Origin: Oligoflexus sp.
GTDB lineage: Bacteria; Bdellovibrionota_B; Oligoflexia; Oligoflexales; Oligoflexaceae
Reading direction: 5' to 3'
Length of the DNA: 47,540 bases
Assembly (NCBI GenBank): GCA_014377445.1
Contig: JACMPP010000074.1
Coordinates: 1-47,540 of the forward strand
Positions 9,160-16,838 of this stretch are shown piece after piece (position 1 is the first letter of the stretch; every line of letters starts with the position of its first letter). A program made the position numbers and the translations under genes. The notes beneath the pieces were generated by a model, which saw only the letters and a list, made by a program, of their open reading frames with translations, made no database searches and was not told where the DNA came from.

Positions 9160-10135
9160 TCAAAGACCACGGATCAAACTATCCGCGTAGCCACAGACTT
9201 CCGTCCGTCCACAATTATCCAAAAATTTCTGCATAAGAGTCTTTGCCGCCGGGCTTCCCGAGTTGGCGAGGGCTCGAAGTACGTTTTTCAGAACAGAAAT
9301 ATTGGTTTCTGAGATGAGTATCGTTTCATAACGAGTGAGATCGCCGTCGGTAGGTGGAACGTAGGTCAGGGCTTCCGAAGCCTCTTCACGCACTCTGGTT
9401 TCGGGATCATGTTCAACGGCCGCTGCCAGGAGATTCGAGACTTCCGCTGCGGGGACATAGCGAAGAGATTGCAAAGCGGCCGCCCGAATCTTGGGATCCG
9501 CATCTCTGGTAAAGGGCAGAGTGGAATCCAGTTGTTCCAGAAGTCCGATATTCCCCATCGCACTCAAAGCCTGGATTTTAGATTTCGCATCTGTTGCAGA
9601 AAGCAGTTTGTCGTTGAGGAGAATCAGGATCTTTCGAGCCCGTTCCGGCTCCTGCTCACGCAATTGATGCGCGAGGATTCCAAGGCCGAGTTCGGCTGTC
9701 TCGCGAATCATAGGTTCGGCAGCCGAATTGGCTAACTCCTTCAAATAAACTTCGCTAAGAGCATCAGGACGATCCACAAAAGCCAGATGCGGAATCAGCT
9801 CCTGCTTCTTTGACAGTCGCATCGAGTTCCGGAAAGCGAAGAGCCAGCGCTGTTGCCTTGGTATCGACGATTTTATCGAGGATGATGTAGATTTTTTCCA
9901 GTGTATCGATCGATACTTTATCAAAACTAGAGACACTGATGGTTAACTGATTCTTGAGAGCGATAGGTTGTTTGTTCAAGAACTTGATCGCCTCCCCGTA
10001 CTGAGGAATGTAGTTTTCGGGAAAACTACGAAGAGGCGCGAGCATGTTGATGGCTATCTGGCTTTTGGCGCGCGTGAGATCCGCCCGTTTCTTCAGTTCC
10101 GTCAAAAGAGCTCGTTGTGTGACTGGCATTGAAGC
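9160..10135 (-). pseudogene. HEAT-repeat-like protein gene with a frameshift
   Basis: Two overlapping frames together read as one helical-repeat protein. The upstream part covers about 10129 to 9810 (MPVTQRALLTELKKRADL... to FPELDATVK). The downstream part covers about 9810 to 9160 (KQELIPHLAF..., then HEAT-like units such as DADPKIRAAALQSLRYVP). The switch lies around 9800-9816. The helical arrangement resembles HEAT domains of large lipid-transfer/vitellogenin-type proteins, but that is only a resemblance. The 5' end runs directly into the DUF3224 gene, so either the ATG at 10129 is the start or the gene is 5'-truncated. A sequencing error could mimic the frameshift. Confidence 0.6.
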
Positions 10136-10490
10136 GCCCCGAACCTTTGATGCCTTTGAATCCATCAGTTCCGGAGTTTGCGACGATGTGAAGACTCGAC
10201 TTCGCCGTGCCTTCAACGAAGGTGCCTTTGTCTTCGATGACAAAGCTTCCCGATTTGCCATTCATCTTGCCTTCGATACGGATGAAGCCCAGATATTCTG
10301 CATGGCTTTTACTTGGATCGCCATGGCCGGCAGATGGGTAATACATGAGCCACTCCGTAGAAGCTGAACCCTCAATATCGCCGGTAAAGCTAAATTCCAC
10401 AGAAGCTTTCGTCATCTTCTGATCCGCGCTGATCTCCTGGTAAGTTTTCTCATCCCACTTGGTGATCTTAAATTCGCTTTTCGACTTCAT
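10026..10490 (-). CDS. DUF3224-family protein, probably 3'-altered
   Basis: The start at 10490 is preferred because GGAG lies six bases upstream; an ATG two codons earlier abuts it. The first ~120 residues look like the DUF3224 beta-barrel fold, with GIKGSGRF near residues 113-120. The remaining ~34 residues are low in family-like content and are read in a different frame through the HEAT-like gene. The family's usual ending appears to be missing, as if a deletion joined the two genes near 10130. The protein is cytoplasmic with no signal peptide. Its function is unknown; some relatives are annotated as antioxidant- or lipocalin-like. Confidence 0.6.
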   Translation of the reverse strand: MKSKSEFKITKWDEKTYQEISADQKMTKASVEFSFTGDIEGSASTEWLMYYPSAGHGDPSKSHAEYLGFIRIEGKMNGKSGSFVIEDKGTFVEGTAKSSLHIVANSGTDGFKGIKGSGRFNASHTTSSFDGTEETGGSHARQKPDSHQHARASS

Positions 10491-10660
10491 CAGCATCTCC
10501 TTAGGTTGCTTTTCAAAGTATAAGGAGAGCGAATAAAATTTGCAACTTATGGATAACTTTTCATCGAAGTCTTATCGCCTTCATACGAAACAATCCGCTC
10601 GACGAATCGTGGCAAAGCGATTAGCATTCCTTTTTAATTGATCCACAGGAGCCGTAGTAT

Positions 10661-11089
10661 ATGCGCTTTTTCTCCAAATTGAGTTTCGTTCTGGCCTTGA
10701 CAGCTCCCCTTACTTCCCATGCATTTGCGGCTGACAAAATTGTCAGCCTCGAAGTCAGTATCGACGACGCAGCACTCATCAAGAAAGACGCTGGTATTCG
10801 CACGCTCTTCATCATTCTTTATGATGCAGACAGTCCTCGCCCCATGCCTTACGGCGCAGTTAAAGTCGACCTGAGAGAAGACGCTAAGGGCGCATTCTAC
10901 AAAGGCGATCTTACATCAGAAAATATTCAGACTATGGGCGGTGGGCCGGTTCCTAAGAACCTCCGTTTGAAAGCCCGTTTGGATAAAGATGGCTCAGCGG
11001 GAATGGATCAGCCCGGTGACCTAGTTGGAACAGTCGAGAAGGCAAAAGCTGGTGAGACGGTGAAGATCAAGATTGCGAAAGCGATCTAA
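10661..11089 (+). CDS. small exported protein, CcmI/CycH C-terminal-like
   Basis: A 142-residue protein with a clear signal peptide (AFAA cleavage region near residue 24). The start follows aggag. The mature ~118 residues contain MPYGAVKVDL and LRLKARLDKDGSAG followed by QPGDLVG. This pattern resembles the periplasmic C-terminal domain of cytochrome c biogenesis proteins of the CcmI/CycH type, although the membrane and TPR parts are absent. A stand-alone periplasmic domain is likely. A cytochrome assembly role would suit the several CxxCH proteins in the window but is inference. Confidence 0.65.
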   Translation: MRFFSKLSFVLALTAPLTSHAFAADKIVSLEVSIDDAALIKKDAGIRTLFIILYDADSPRPMPYGAVKVDLREDAKGAFYKGDLTSENIQTMGGGPVPKNLRLKARLDKDGSAGMDQPGDLVGTVEKAKAGETVKIKIAKAI

Positions 11090-11107
11090 TTAATTTTCCA
11101 TAACAAG

Positions 11108-11148
11108 CCGGCGTTCGATCGAAAAAATTAATATCAATCGAACGCCGG
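11108..11148. terminator. bidirectional hairpin between convergent genes
   Basis: ccggcgttcgat / atcgaacgccgg is a perfect 12-bp stem with a 17-base AT-rich loop, placed between the stops at 11089 (+) and 11161 (-). There is no long T-run on either side, so termination efficiency is uncertain. Confidence 0.6.
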
Positions 11149-11160
11149 ACTTCCAATTGT

Positions 11161-11976
11161 CTAGTTGCAGTCGATTGCGGATTTACCTTGATTTTGATCG
11201 AGGGAACTACAAACTGATGCACCCACACCATCAAAGTTCACAAGATGGCTATTTCCCTTGAGGTTGACATAGGCCGTATCAAGAGTTGCGTTACTGAAAG
11301 TAAAACTCGCATGCGACTGATTCCCTCTGCCCACGTAAACAATCTGCCCCATATTCACGGAACTGGAAATATCAGTTGTTGGCATATTACCCACGGCCAC
11401 GATACAAAGGCCTGCAAGTTTTTGACTCCCGCCTACGTTTAGACCGAATTTAGTCTGATTTCCTGACAGTCGAACGGCAATGACCGTCTCCGAGTTCGCT
11501 TGTATGGCAGAAGCTGAATCTGTCGAGCGAATCAGCTTAATATATTTGGCCTTACCATGAAAAAAATTTGAACAAAGCTGCATTGTTTGTTCATCCGAGA
11601 CGTCCGTGGAACCTTCAGAACTCGCAGTAGGCCCGGCTGAATAGGAGGACCTTCCGGAGTGACTCTGTTGTCCTTTGCCCGCATCGCTCCCATTCACAGA
11701 ACTGCCCCCTTGGCTTACCGTTTCAGCCAGCGCTGCTTCGACCTTGGATGCGTTTGTCCTCTCACTTTGGGTCCCGCCTTCGGAGCCCTCAGTGGCCGGA
11801 GCGTTGAGGATTTGCTCTAAGGGCACCGTCCCATCTGCCGAGGGGCCTGTAGGATCATTTTCATCTGCAACATTGATTTCAAAGCGACCCAGCTCTGTTT
11901 CTTTGAAAGCTGTCGATGCTCCACAAGAGATTGTGAATAGAAAAACGACAGGCACATACTTAATTTTGAGCAGCAT
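11161..11976 (-). CDS. hypothetical lipoprotein with Ser/Gly-rich linker
   Basis: A 271-residue protein with a signal peptide and lipobox (TISC, Cys18). The start follows GAGGTAA. Residues about 60-130 form a low-complexity Ser/Gly/Glu linker. The C-terminal ~130 residues form a compact, probably beta-rich domain with four cysteines (QLCSNFF, GLCIVAV, ASVCSS, IDCN) and repeated short 'Gly-Asn' turns (GNQTKF, GNQSHA, GNSHLV). This looks like a surface-displayed domain on a flexible tether. No family was recognised. Confidence 0.8.
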   Translation of the reverse strand: MLLKIKYVPVVFLFTISCGASTAFKETELGRFEINVADENDPTGPSADGTVPLEQILNAPATEGSEGGTQSERTNASKVEAALAETVSQGGSSVNGSDAGKGQQSHSGRSSYSAGPTASSEGSTDVSDEQTMQLCSNFFHGKAKYIKLIRSTDSASAIQANSETVIAVRLSGNQTKFGLNVGGSQKLAGLCIVAVGNMPTTDISSSVNMGQIVYVGRGNQSHASFTFSNATLDTAYVNLKGNSHLVNFDGVGASVCSSLDQNQGKSAIDCN

Positions 11977-12167
11977 AGTTACCTCTAAGGTTTATGAGAT
12001 GGCATCCTTTGCGATGCTATAATACTCTTCTCGGACCTATGCCTGATAAATAGAGAGATCCCGAATTACTTTCTCATTTAGAGAGCTTGAAAGCTGGAAT
12101 TAAAATGCCTCGAAAAATTATGCGCGAGGAAATGATATCTAGTCACAATAACCCAAATTTTTTTGGG

Positions 12168-12195
12168 AAAAAAAAGGAGAGACTTATCGTCTCTC
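12168..12195 (-). terminator. intrinsic terminator of the DUF4382 operon
   Basis: On the minus strand, GAGAGAC / GTCTCTC forms a 7-bp stem with a 5-base loop, followed by C and eight T. It lies 26 bases beyond the stop at 12221. Confidence 0.85.
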
Positions 12196-12220
12196 TCTAA
12201 AATCGCGTTTAAAAATTCTT

Positions 12221-13057
12221 TTAAAGACCGTCAACGGTCGTGAGCGAAACGCTTTCGATCTTCACGCCCTTAACGTCTTTTAAAACAACTTTATTTCTAA
12301 AAACCCTCAGATCGTAGGTTCCAGGGGGAATAAAGCCAATCTTTATTCTTGAATCCTTCGCCGTACCTGATACGATCGCATTGTCACAGTCGTCAGTGCT
12401 GTCCATGGCATTCCCGCTCGGATAGAGACAAACGATGTCTCCATTACTTGCCGTACCTTGCAGATTTCCAGCATCTTTAGATTCGATCATTCGCAAAATC
12501 GGCTTCATCATGTACTTGGCGTTTGGACTGTTGCCATTGCCCGTTAGCTTAATCGATTTACGCAAATCGAAATCAATAACCAGGGACTTCGTGACTCCAG
12601 CTTCGAAAACGATCGGGCTGTTGATCTTTAGTCCACTTTCACTGCCGCTCGGTATCTTCAAACTATGTTCAACGCCGTCTAGATCAATTAAACGGGCGGG
12701 TGAACTATCAGAAAGTACCAGTCGTGTTTGACTGTAGGTACCTGCCGAGATGTCTGCTATTGCTGCTAAGGGTGAAGTCAAACCATCCTGATAATGAAGA
12801 AGATCGATCTCAGTCGAGGTTTCCAAGGGAATGCTCAACCACTCGCCATCCGCCTTCAGAAGCGAAACACTCTCAACTGTTATAAAAACACTTTTAGCCC
12901 CTTCAACAGGTGCATCCGTTATTGCAAAACTCAGAGCCTTGCCTGAAGCCGCTGGGCCGCCTTCTGCTTCAGGATTACCGCCCAAGGTTCCGCCGCAGCC
13001 GTCCACTAAAAAAACACTGAAGAGAAAGCCTAGGTGAATATGAGAGATCTTAAACAT
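12221..13057 (-). CDS. DUF4382-domain lipoprotein
   Basis: A 278-residue lipoprotein (lipobox VDGC). Residues about 43-190 fit DUF4382: ALSFAITDAPVEGAKSVFIT at the start, IDLLHYQDGL, then SAGTYSQTRLVLSD, SGLKINSP and VIDFDLRKSI. The C-terminal ~80 residues form a small beta domain with FIPPGTYDLRVF, like carboxypeptidase-regulatory/CNA-type folds. The ribosome-binding GGAG overlaps the last codons of the upstream regulator gene, so translation is probably coupled to it. It is an envelope protein of unknown ligand. DUF4382 proteins are common surface lipoproteins in Gram-negative bacteria. Confidence 0.85.
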   Translation of the reverse strand: MFKISHIHLGFLFSVFLVDGCGGTLGGNPEAEGGPAASGKALSFAITDAPVEGAKSVFITVESVSLLKADGEWLSIPLETSTEIDLLHYQDGLTSPLAAIADISAGTYSQTRLVLSDSSPARLIDLDGVEHSLKIPSGSESGLKINSPIVFEAGVTKSLVIDFDLRKSIKLTGNGNSPNAKYMMKPILRMIESKDAGNLQGTASNGDIVCLYPSGNAMDSTDDCDNAIVSGTAKDSRIKIGFIPPGTYDLRVFRNKVVLKDVKGVKIESVSLTTVDGL

Positions 13058-13062
13058 CGCAG

Positions 13063-13920
13063 TTACTCCGTAAAAGGAAAAAGCTGAATATTGATTTGAT
13101 AGACCTGGTCACCGGTTCCGGCGCGCTCAGCTTCATCGAGAAGCTGGAGCTGAAACGTGTGGATCATATCCCGAAGCTTCTTTGCCGTCTCTTCGTTCAC
13201 ACTCACAGTGACAGCGCTGACATCTCGCCTCGTTCCGCTGATCGACGTCAAAGCTGATTTTGCATGATCAATCATGCTTCCATGATAGCTTACAAGAGCC
13301 AAGCCTTTGATGCGATGGCCCGTCGCAACCCTATTTTTAGTTTGTCGATAGGTCTTCGTTTCAGCGTCAATAACAATCAAACCCAGCTTGAGAAGCAGTT
13401 CGAGACTGTCCTGAACCGCAGAAGGTTTGACGTTGGGAATAATCTTCTTGGCAATCCAAGCCACCTCCGGACGAAAACCCTGGATACCGATAAGTTCCCA
13501 TATTACGGGATGGTACCATTGGGAAAAATAGTCCAAAAGATTTCGGTCGATTTCGTCTGGAAGGGTTTGTCTTTTCAAGGCTTGAAGAAGTTGAAAATTT
13601 TCCTCGCGACTCTGGGCATTCTTTGCATGAGAAAAAGCTATGAGTGTAAGAAAATATCTAGCCTCACGAGCATCGAGCCCTAAACAATCCACAACTTGCT
13701 TCCCAGCCTTTGCACTAAGAGGGCGATAGCCATTGACGATTTGATGCATGACCGTCGTTCCGTTGAATCCAAGATCCTCCGCGAACTTTTGGTAGGAATA
13801 ACCTTCCTTAGCTTCTTTGCAATAAGTATAGAGAGATTTCAGATAGAGACGGTAGTCGAGCCATGAACTCGGCTTCGTCTCTTTGACAGCATTTTCTATT
13901 AGACTTACTGTTTTGCTCAA
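13063..13920 (-). CDS. TIGR02147-family (DUF4423) regulator-like protein
   Basis: A 285-residue cytoplasmic protein that matches the TIGR02147 pattern: SSWLDYRLYLKSLY, a short helix-turn-helix-like segment (YSYQKFAEDLGFNGTTVMHQ), REARYFLTLIAF, and YFSQWYHPVIWELI followed by QDSLELLLKLGLI. The start is a TTG at 13920 preceded by GGGAG at good spacing, with no useful in-frame ATG nearby. These proteins occur in multiple copies in Bdellovibrio-like genomes next to envelope lipoprotein genes. Here it heads an operon with the DUF4382 lipoprotein (5-base gap) and is divergent from another lipoprotein gene, so local regulation is plausible. Confidence 0.85.
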   Translation of the reverse strand: MSKTVSLIENAVKETKPSSWLDYRLYLKSLYTYCKEAKEGYSYQKFAEDLGFNGTTVMHQIVNGYRPLSAKAGKQVVDCLGLDAREARYFLTLIAFSHAKNAQSREENFQLLQALKRQTLPDEIDRNLLDYFSQWYHPVIWELIGIQGFRPEVAWIAKKIIPNVKPSAVQDSLELLLKLGLIVIDAETKTYRQTKNRVATGHRIKGLALVSYHGSMIDHAKSALTSISGTRRDVSAVTVSVNEETAKKLRDMIHTFQLQLLDEAERAGTGDQVYQINIQLFPFTE

Positions 13921-14129
13921 GTCTCGACTCCCAGGGCACTTTGCCCTTAATATCCTTATCGGGAATCCCTACGTAAACTTGAGCCAAATTTTGTGTATTT
14001 TGTAAGATAGTAACAGCCAAATATCATTAGATATAAAAAACTAAATTAAAGTTTTCACCTACAGAGGTCGAAAGGTTTGTGTATGGGGTGCATAGATGAG
14101 TATGCCCCACAATCTTAAAGGAAATTACA

Positions 14130-15170
14130 ATGTTCAAATCTAAAAGAAGTGTCATAGCGTGTTTCACAGTCCTTGCGCTATCTGCATCCTGTTCAGACAG
14201 CAAATCGCAAGGTAGCAGTGAGTTTGTGGTCGCCGAAACCACGCCCAGCGATTCAACTGGTGCGACAGGAAGCATGAATGTAAATTTTGCCAGCCTACAG
14301 TCCATGGGCCTGGAGCTAGCCGATCCGTCTACCTTGGCAGTAGGTACCGGCATTGAACTCTCGTACGCAAAATTCAATGTGGCCAAGATTCGCGTTAAGG
14401 CTTTGAAAGAGCGCAACGTTGACGAGAAGACTTTGGAAACAATGGAAAACGACGAAGAAAAAACTTCTGTCAAAGAAGTTGAAGTAGAAACTGGCGACCG
14501 TGATGCTTCGCTCGTTGAGAAAGGCGGCAAGTCCGAAAAAGACAAAAAAGCCGACCGTGCCGCTAAAATCGCAGAAAAAGCAGGAAAGCTCGACGCCAAG
14601 GAAAAAGCAGCGCTCAAAAAAGAAAATGCTCGTGATAAGGCGACAAAATGGTCAGGCCCCTTTGTCTTTGACGCGATCGCCGGCAAACTCGAAGGCGATG
14701 CACCTGAAATCACCTTAGTAGACGGCTCCTATCGACGAGTTGAGTTCCAAATGAAAAGAAACTTTAGCGCAAGCGAAGGCGAAGCGATTCTTGGTAATGT
14801 CTTTGCCATCCGTGGCACTGTTCTTAAGGCCGGAGTAAAAGTTCCTTTTGAAATTGATTGGCACGTAGCTCTCAATTTCCGCCTCACAGGCGAAGGTGCT
14901 GTGACAGTAAAATCCTCTGAAGAAAACAAAATGCTTGTCGACTTTAATCTTGCAAAATGGTTTCAGGGAATCGATCTTGGCGGCGCGACGGTCGATGATG
15001 ACGGAACGATCTACATCAACAAAAACACCAACGAGACCATCATGAAGCAAATCCATCACAATATTAAAGTGAATGCCCGCTTCGGCAAGGATTCTGACAA
15101 GAACAACAAGCTCGAAGAGACCGAAAAAGCCGGCTCGGGCGAAGATGCCGCTGATGCCGTAGTCGAATAA
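14130..15170 (+). CDS. lipoprotein with highly charged helical segment, DUF4382-like
   Basis: A 346-residue protein with a lipoprotein signal (SASC, Cys21). Residues about 90-175 are a Lys/Glu/Ala-rich, probably coiled-coil segment (repeated EK, KK and AAK patterns). This splits a beta domain whose parts echo DUF4382: IELSYAKFNVAKIRVKAL before it, and DGSYRRVEFQMKR, VPFEIDWHVALN and MLVDFNLAKWF after it. It looks like a DUF4382-type domain with a charged insertion where the loop after the third strand would be. It is divergent from the TIGR02147/DUF4382 operon, suggesting a related pair of surface lipoproteins under shared control. It ends at a strong terminator. Confidence 0.8.
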   Translation: MFKSKRSVIACFTVLALSASCSDSKSQGSSEFVVAETTPSDSTGATGSMNVNFASLQSMGLELADPSTLAVGTGIELSYAKFNVAKIRVKALKERNVDEKTLETMENDEEKTSVKEVEVETGDRDASLVEKGGKSEKDKKADRAAKIAEKAGKLDAKEKAALKKENARDKATKWSGPFVFDAIAGKLEGDAPEITLVDGSYRRVEFQMKRNFSASEGEAILGNVFAIRGTVLKAGVKVPFEIDWHVALNFRLTGEGAVTVKSSEENKMLVDFNLAKWFQGIDLGGATVDDDGTIYINKNTNETIMKQIHHNIKVNARFGKDSDKNNKLEETEKAGSGEDAADAVVE

Positions 15171-15193
15171 GAGCCTAACAAAACTTCAAACGG

Positions 15194-15218
15194 AAAGCCT
15201 CTCTTTGAGAGGCTTTTT
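15194..15218 (+). terminator. intrinsic terminator
   Basis: aaagcctctc / gagaggcttt is a perfect 10-bp stem with a TTT loop, followed by TT. It ends the charged lipoprotein gene. Confidence 0.9.
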
Positions 15219-15371
15219 CGCGTAATATAATCGTATTTTTTATAAGAATTAAATCCCAAGGTATTCTCTCAATACTCTCATGACTTTGCACATTTTGCCC
15301 CTTCAAACACCAAATAAGACCGACGCATATCCGAAGTAGAAAACACGGCCCAAGTTTAAAGGGGATAAATC

Positions 15372-15570
15372 ATGAAACAAGCATTCATGTTCTCGATCAT
15401 TCCTTTCGCACTCACGACAGTCGCCTGTGATCGAAGTGAATTTACTGGACCTAAAAAGCCAATCCGTCGAAAGTCAAGTTAAGGCTATTTGCCTCTTTAT
15501 CGCCGGGAATCAAAACCGTGTGAAGTTGGAAATCTCCAACCATGTCGGAGCCATCTATATAGTGAGCTGA
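15372..15570 (+). pseudogene. small lipoprotein gene, apparently frameshifted
   Basis: An ATG at 15372 starts a lipoprotein signal (MKQAFMFSII..., lipobox TVAC, Cys19), but the frame stops at 15482 after 36 residues. Moving one frame just after the lipobox (from 15427) keeps a plausible chain open to the TGA at 15570, including KAICLFIAGNQN and LEISNHVG. The simplest reading is one small lipoprotein broken by an indel near 15426. The alternative is a genuine 36-residue lipopeptide. A terminator follows at 15664. Confidence 0.5.
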
Positions 15571-15663
15571 GCTTAACGGGAGAAGGAAAATTTCCCTGCG
15601 ACAAGAACAATTCTAGCATCCACTGTCAACAGTAGAACATTGTGTTCCCGAATGTCGAAAAAT

Positions 15664-15692
15664 CCAAAGACTGTTCTAGGCTTTGGTTTTTT
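15664..15692 (+). terminator. intrinsic terminator
   Basis: ccaaag / ctttgg stem with an 11-base loop followed by six T, about 95 bases after the broken small lipoprotein gene. Confidence 0.65.
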
Positions 15693-15735
15693 GTTATAGA
15701 TCTTTAGACAAAATCCTAAGGCGCCATCGAACTAC

Positions 15736-15891
15736 TCATTCAGATTCAGCGACATGGTTAAACCTGGTTCCGTTTACGAACCAAAAATTGATCACTATGG
15801 ATTTCTCCATACCGTTGAAGTGCTGCTTGGCCTCGGCGATCTAGGTAAAAACGATGCAACGAGTCCAGTCGTAACTGGGATTTGGAAGTAA
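15736..15891 (+). pseudogene. 3' stub of a phosphoesterase gene
   Basis: The 52-codon open stretch ending at the TAA 15889-15891 matches the last 50 or so residues of the intact phosphoesterase at 16839-17750: KIDHYGFLHTVEVLLGL here against KIDHYGFLHTIEALLGL there, and both end VVTGIWK. Similarity begins abruptly near 15736, so the upstream ~250 codons have been deleted. A terminator hairpin with the same shape as that of the intact gene follows. It is the remains of a tandem duplicate. Confidence 0.9.
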
Positions 15892-15932
15892 TTCGTCTAC
15901 CTTTTTCAATATGATTTGGAAACACAATTCAT

Positions 15933-15967
15933 ATGAGGGCAGGTCTTTGACCGGCCCTCATTCTTTT
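15933..15967 (+). terminator. terminator of the phosphoesterase stub
   Basis: atgagggc / gccctcat plus an inner ggtc / gacc stem, one A-G mismatch and a TTT loop, followed by ttctttt. The layout (outer stem, one mismatch, inner 4-bp stem, 3-base loop) is the same as the hairpin at 17769. Confidence 0.75.
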
Positions 15968-16058
15968 GTGACGAAAGTGAGTTACGAACGTTATCGGCAG
16001 GCCTGAATTCATTCAACTTTAGGACGGCGGTCAGCAAGCAGTATGGTCGGAAAGGTGA

Positions 16059-16076
16059 TACCCACTGTCGTGGGTA
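16059..16076 (-). terminator. small hairpin after the PepSY gene
   Basis: tacccac / gtgggta is a 7-bp stem with a 4-base loop, about 30 bases beyond the PepSY stop on the minus strand. There is no T-run, so it is only a candidate. Confidence 0.3.
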
Positions 16077-16108
16077 CCCGCTCATTACAATTGATGAAGA
16101 ATCAAATA

Positions 16109-16387
16109 TTACTCGTGGCCGTCGCCAGCAGTCTCTTCTTCAACATTGAAAATGTTACCTGTTGCCGGATCGATATGCACTTCGAAAGTTTTGCCGTCCT
16201 TAACGATCTCAACAGAAAATTCATCCCGTCCTTGTTCTTTCTCACGTTCAACTTCCTTCACCACACCAGGTACTTTCGCCAATGCGATTTTCTTGGCATC
16301 GTCTGCCGAAATTGATTTGCCGGCTGAGTAGCTGGATTGAGCGTAAAGCACAAATATTGTCGATAGGGTCAGACTGAGTAGCTTCAT
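16109..16387 (-). CDS. small exported PepSY-domain protein
   Basis: A 92-residue protein. The start at 16387 follows GAGG and begins a signal peptide (MKLLSLTLSTIF..., cleavage near YSA). The longer frame upstream lacks a ribosome-binding site. The mature part is a single PepSY unit: SADDAKKIALAKVPG, FSVEIVKDGKTFEVHIDPATG. Single PepSY proteins are periplasmic modulators or peptidase inhibitors whose partners are usually unknown. The gene stands alone on the minus strand between the phosphoesterase stub and the intact phosphoesterase. Confidence 0.8.
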   Translation of the reverse strand: MKLLSLTLSTIFVLYAQSSYSAGKSISADDAKKIALAKVPGVVKEVEREKEQGRDEFSVEIVKDGKTFEVHIDPATGNIFNVEEETAGDGHE

Positions 16388-16838
16388 AGGATCCTCATAA
16401 GAATAAGTAGCAACACTTCTCTTCATTACTATCTCCGCCCTTAATGAAGCGAATATGAATAATCCCATTCAAATACAGATTCGCATCAAATACCCTTACC
16501 CTTGACCCTCGTGGCACAAGATCTGAATTGCAAACAGGCCGCTGAGGAGATGGATTTCACCTTAACTCTCTCCGCGATACTCACAGGACTTCAGTGTTGG
16601 CTGTTTCTGGGTTCCTGGTCCTCTACAATCGACGTGAAAGGAATAAGGAAAATCCTGATATGGAAGACATGGTGTCATAAAAATCTTGGGCGAAATATAA
16701 CCTCATAATCTAGAGACATAGAGCTGAAATTGTTTGCGGTTGCGCTCGATGTTAAACTATTGTGTCAGGATTCATCTTGGGTTCACCACCACACGTTAGT
16801 TTAACCTCGGTTTTAGCTGAATCACCCAGGAGATCTAT
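16388..16838. other. intergenic region between divergent PepSY and phosphoesterase genes
   Basis: This 451-base region contains a 68-codon plus-strand frame (16502-16708) with no ribosome-binding site or family signal, which is treated as chance. A TGTCATAAA at about 16674 resembles half of a Pho box, with a poor second half. The inverted repeat at 16751-16805 is listed separately. Confidence 0.35.
16751..16805 (+). promoter_or_regulatory. leader inverted repeat before the phosphoesterase gene
   Basis: GTTAAACTA (16751-16759) and TAGTTTAAC (16797-16805) are perfect inverted repeats. After one mismatch, five more inner pairs extend each arm to 15 bases, with a loop of about 25 bases. It ends 33 bases before the ATG, so it could be a leader hairpin or a widely spaced operator. 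Confidence 0.45.

Noticed and set aside
16502..16708. 68-codon plus-strand open frame
   Set aside because: No ribosome-binding site, no signal peptide or family pattern, and a chance length in a non-coding region.
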